Source: Aridibaculum aurantiacum (GTDB lineage Bacteria; Bacteroidota; Bacteroidia; Chitinophagales; Chitinophagaceae). Taken from it: 64,000 nt of DNA. Below are positions 62,244 through 64,000 of the stretch, in pieces. The translations under genes and the position numbers were made by a program. The number at the start of each line of letters is the position of its first letter. Positions within the stretch are counted from its first letter, which is position 1. The notes beneath the pieces are model-generated. The model was not told the DNA's origin and did no database searches. It was given only the letters and a program-made list of their open reading frames with translations. The DNA lies in assembly GCF_017355875.1 (NCBI RefSeq), contig NZ_JAFEWC010000001.1, positions 1,736,001 through 1,800,000 of the forward strand, read 5' to 3'.

Positions 62244-62559
62244 CTCTCTTCTTTCGCTCAGGTTTAGGCGCGAATATCCGCTAATATGCTCATAAACATC
62301 TGAATTACTATGGGGCTGGAAGCTTCTTCAAAGTTTTTTTAACATGGCTAGCGCAAACCTGAAGTTTGGCATAAAGTTTTAGATACAATAAGTAAGAAAG
62401 ACAATCACATCTCGATATAAATTTTTAGGGGGTTTTTTCATGTTAGGTTAAACGTTGCCCTCCGCTTCTGCGGAGGGTTTCTTTTTTTATATCCTTTTAG
62501 GACTGTTTTTTGCTAGTAAAGGGATACTTACTTTACGCATTAAATGAAATAAGTAAAAT
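62244..62559. other. 316-bp gene-free stretch between dnaG and the response regulator (divergent)
   Basis: Contains the dnaG 5' region and a strong plus-strand terminator at 62458-62484 with no annotated gene in front of it. This may mark a small untranslated transcript or an attenuated leader for the response regulator. Sequence such as GTTTGGCATAAAG (62364-62376) could be part of a promoter, but this is weak. Confidence 0.4.
62458..62488 (+). terminator. Orphan rho-independent terminator
   Basis: CCCTCCGC (62458-62465), loop TTCT, GCGGAGGG (62470-62477), then TTTCTTTTTTT. A strong GC stem on the plus strand, 72 bp upstream of the response regulator ATG. No gene lies upstream on that strand within 200 bp. 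Confidence 0.82.
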
Positions 62560-63012
62560 ATGAGTTCTACCCCTTCTTCCAAATTACGCATTTTACTTGC
62601 CGATGATGATACGGATGATTCCTTCTTGTTCAATGAAGCTCTTGAACAATCAGAAATACCTGTAGACTTTACGCATGCGGAAGACGGTAATGCTCTTATA
62701 GAAATGCTGCACACTACCAACAAGCCTGACCTTCTTTTCCTGGATGTGAATATGCCTTATAAGAACGGGATTGAGTGTTTGCAGGAAATAAGAGCGAAGG
62801 AAGAGTTTCAAGATATGCCCATCATTATCTATTCTACTACCAATTACAAAATGAACATAGATGCGTGTTATGAAAAAGGCGCGGATCTGTACGTAGTTAA
62901 GCCCAGCACTTTTGAGGATATCATGAAAATGATACGCAAGGTGTGTAGCAGGGACTGGTTCAGGAAAAAGAAACCTTCGCCAGAAGGCTTTATTTTAAGT
63001 GACTTTGAATAG
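62560..63012 (+). CDS. Single-domain response regulator (CheY/Rcp1-like receiver)
   Basis: 150 residues, one receiver domain. The acidic pocket is DDD (about 14-16), the phosphoacceptor Asp lies in LFLDVNMPYKNG (about 62), the conserved Thr/Ser in IIYSTT, and Lys in YVVKPS. No output domain, so it likely relays phosphate or acts by protein contact. No histidine kinase is encoded in this window; partner unknown. A plus-strand terminator is upstream of its start. Confidence 0.92.
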   Translation: MSSTPSSKLRILLADDDTDDSFLFNEALEQSEIPVDFTHAEDGNALIEMLHTTNKPDLLFLDVNMPYKNGIECLQEIRAKEEFQDMPIIIYSTTNYKMNIDACYEKGADLYVVKPSTFEDIMKMIRKVCSRDWFRKKKPSPEGFILSDFE

Positions 63013-63136
63013 TTGAGGAAATTATTCTACTTGCATTGATACTAAGGGAGCTTCTTGTTTAGTCATTCAAATTAGCCTTTCTATTTATTGTTAACATATA
63101 TCATGGTGTTTCAATTGCGATGTCATAGCAACACCT

Positions 63137-63412
63137 ATGATAAAAGAAGTTATTAAAGATGAGCAACTTGTAAGTATGCTCAAAGCGCATCAGCCTAAGT
63201 CCATTGAACTTGCTTACGAAAAATATGGTGCTGCTTTATATGGCTGTATTCTGCAGTGGGTAAAAGACGAAGGTGTTGCTGCAACTGTTCTCGAAAAAAC
63301 TTTCATAGAATTATGGCATACCTGCCAGCATATAAACTGCCATAAGCACAATATCTTCTGCCTGATGTACAGTATAGCCAGGCGACTTGCCAATGGCAAA
63401 GCTGAACGCTAA
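63137..63412 (+). CDS. Stand-alone sigma-70 region 2-like protein
   Basis: 91 residues. LVSMLKAHQPKSIELAYEKYGAALYGCILQWVKDEGVAATVLEKTFIELW, in blocks, matches the ECF sigma region 2 pattern (LY..YG..LYG and V.D...A..VL..TF...W). It ends IFCLMYSIARRLANGKAER where region 2 normally passes into the linker. Region 4, the -35 recognition half, is missing and the stop is clean; the next frame also holds no region 4. It may be a truncated sigma relic or a small regulator that binds core polymerase or anti-sigma factors. Confidence 0.65.
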   Translation: MIKEVIKDEQLVSMLKAHQPKSIELAYEKYGAALYGCILQWVKDEGVAATVLEKTFIELWHTCQHINCHKHNIFCLMYSIARRLANGKAER

Positions 63413-63504
63413 TATTATTTCTCCTGCTTTTATATTCTTTCTTCTTTTACAGGCTTCACTTAAATTAGTGTATCTAAAAGATCATCAAACAATAAAGCTT
63501 GATT

Positions 63505-64000
63505 ATGAAAATTTCAAAACTTCTAGCTGCCACTATGCTGGTGACTGCAACCGGTGCCCAGGCCGATCCTGGTAATATTCCTCCAGACAAAGGGAAATAC
63601 ATTGACAAGGCTAACATGGATATGAGCGTGAAGCCTGGCGATAATTTTTACCTATATGCGAATGGTAACTGGCTTCGCAACAACCCCATTCCAGGCAGTA
63701 AAACGCGCTGGGGTTCTTTCGATGTTTTACGTGAAGAAAGCTCGCAGCGTATGCGTGCTTTATTAGAAGAAGCAGCAGCAAATCGCAATAAGAACCGCAT
63801 AAACCAAATGATCGGCGACTTCTACCTGAGTGCTATGGACAGCGCAGCGATAGAGGCTTCAGGCATTCAACCCATAAAAGCAGAATTGGATAGGATTAAT
63901 GACCTGAAGAATTCTCAAGCGGTATTGGTGGAAATAGCCAGCCTTCGCACCCGCGCTTTGGGCAGCCCACTCTTTGGGATGTTTGTAGCACAGGACCGCA
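63505..64000 (+). CDS. M13 family metallopeptidase (neprilysin-like), 3' partial
   Basis: The gene starts at the ATG at 63505 and runs off the window; 165 residues are visible. The signal peptide ends near GAQA (about 18-20). The mature N-terminus has DMSVKPGDNFYLYANGNWLRNNPIPGSKTRWGSFD, in blocks, the conserved M13 N-terminal domain start. The zinc-binding HExxH lies beyond the window. M13 enzymes are periplasmic or secreted endopeptidases for short peptides. It lies 92 bp behind the sigma-like gene. Confidence 0.9.
   Translation, partial: MKISKLLAATMLVTATGAQADPGNIPPDKGKYIDKANMDMSVKPGDNFYLYANGNWLRNNPIPGSKTRWGSFDVLREESSQRMRALLEEAAANRNKNRINQMIGDFYLSAMDSAAIEASGIQPIKAELDRINDLKNSQAVLVEIASLRTRALGSPLFGMFVAQDR

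Noticed and set aside
62364-62383. Sigma-54-type promoter (TGGCAT...TTTAG)
   Set aside because: The essential GC of the -12 element is missing and no sigma-54 activator is nearby.
1-64000. tRNA, rRNA, prophage, integrase or insertion sequence
   Set aside because: No cloverleaf with CCA end, rRNA segment, transposase or integrase was recognised in any gap.

Overview
The window looks like a chromosomal segment of a Bacteroidota bacterium, most likely family Chitinophagaceae. The evidence is convergent: a gliding-type C-terminal sorting domain followed by a PorP/SprF protein (type IX secretion), further type IX cargo with C-terminal sorting tails, SusC-like and OMP-beta-barrel TonB-dependent receptors, Bacteroidota-type purM, ftsE and dnaG, and recurrent TAnnTTTG promoter elements just upstream of start codons. 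I see no rRNA, tRNA, CRISPR array, phage, integrase or transposase.

Layout. 1-4502: 3' end of a giant PKD adhesin with a type B sorting domain, then porP/sprF. 4678-13600: mixed housekeeping and stress genes (pcm, an orphan ABC ATPase, e(P4) acid phosphatase, a GlxA-type AraC regulator divergent from a VOC and SRPBCC pair, a TonB C-terminal protein, pirin, fatty acid desaturase, an RRM RNA-binding protein, DUF1330). 13833-22907: secreted sugar dehydrogenase, membrane protein, ATP-grasp protein, type IX cargo, Ca/Na antiporter, methyltransferase and small lipoproteins. 23237-27086: TonB siderophore-type receptor plus PepSY protein, an iron-uptake pair. 27341-40453: PhyH dioxygenase, DUF4256, a chromo-barrel/Tudor-knot-like secreted protein, SpoIIAA-like protein, gamma-glutamyltransferase family protein, RibD-C reductase, a large choice-of-anchor I cargo protein, and outer-membrane proteins. 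40537-49695: prfB with programmed +1 frameshift, an isoprenoid-synthase-like protein, etfBA, a TPR protein, ribF, purM, ftsE. 49712-53794: three glycosyltransferases and a cysteine-rich flavodoxin-like reductase. 54128-62243: a core block rpsO-pnp-prmA-plsY-M48-YdeI and dnaG. 62560-64000: response regulator, a stand-alone sigma region-2 protein and the 5' part of an M13 peptidase.

The most unusual signal is non-coding. Tracts of degenerate tandem heptanucleotides lie in 3' untranslated regions. They start at or within a few bases of the stop codon, run in the sense orientation, and often stop where a terminator hairpin begins (7281, 13605, 13761, 32191, 33082, 41635, 41798). Different sites use different heptamers (AAGTCAA, AGAGATT, ACATCAG, CGAAGTA, AAAATTA), so the shared property is the period of seven and the position, not the sequence. 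A second non-coding element, 46367-46596, is bounded by inverted GGGAACGC ends with an internal 46-bp tandem repeat and fills a convergent gap. Other points: an orphan rho-independent terminator upstream of the response regulator, a tandem hairpin 3' end after the DUF4256 gene, and several genes whose promoter element lies so close to the start codon that the mRNA would be almost leaderless.
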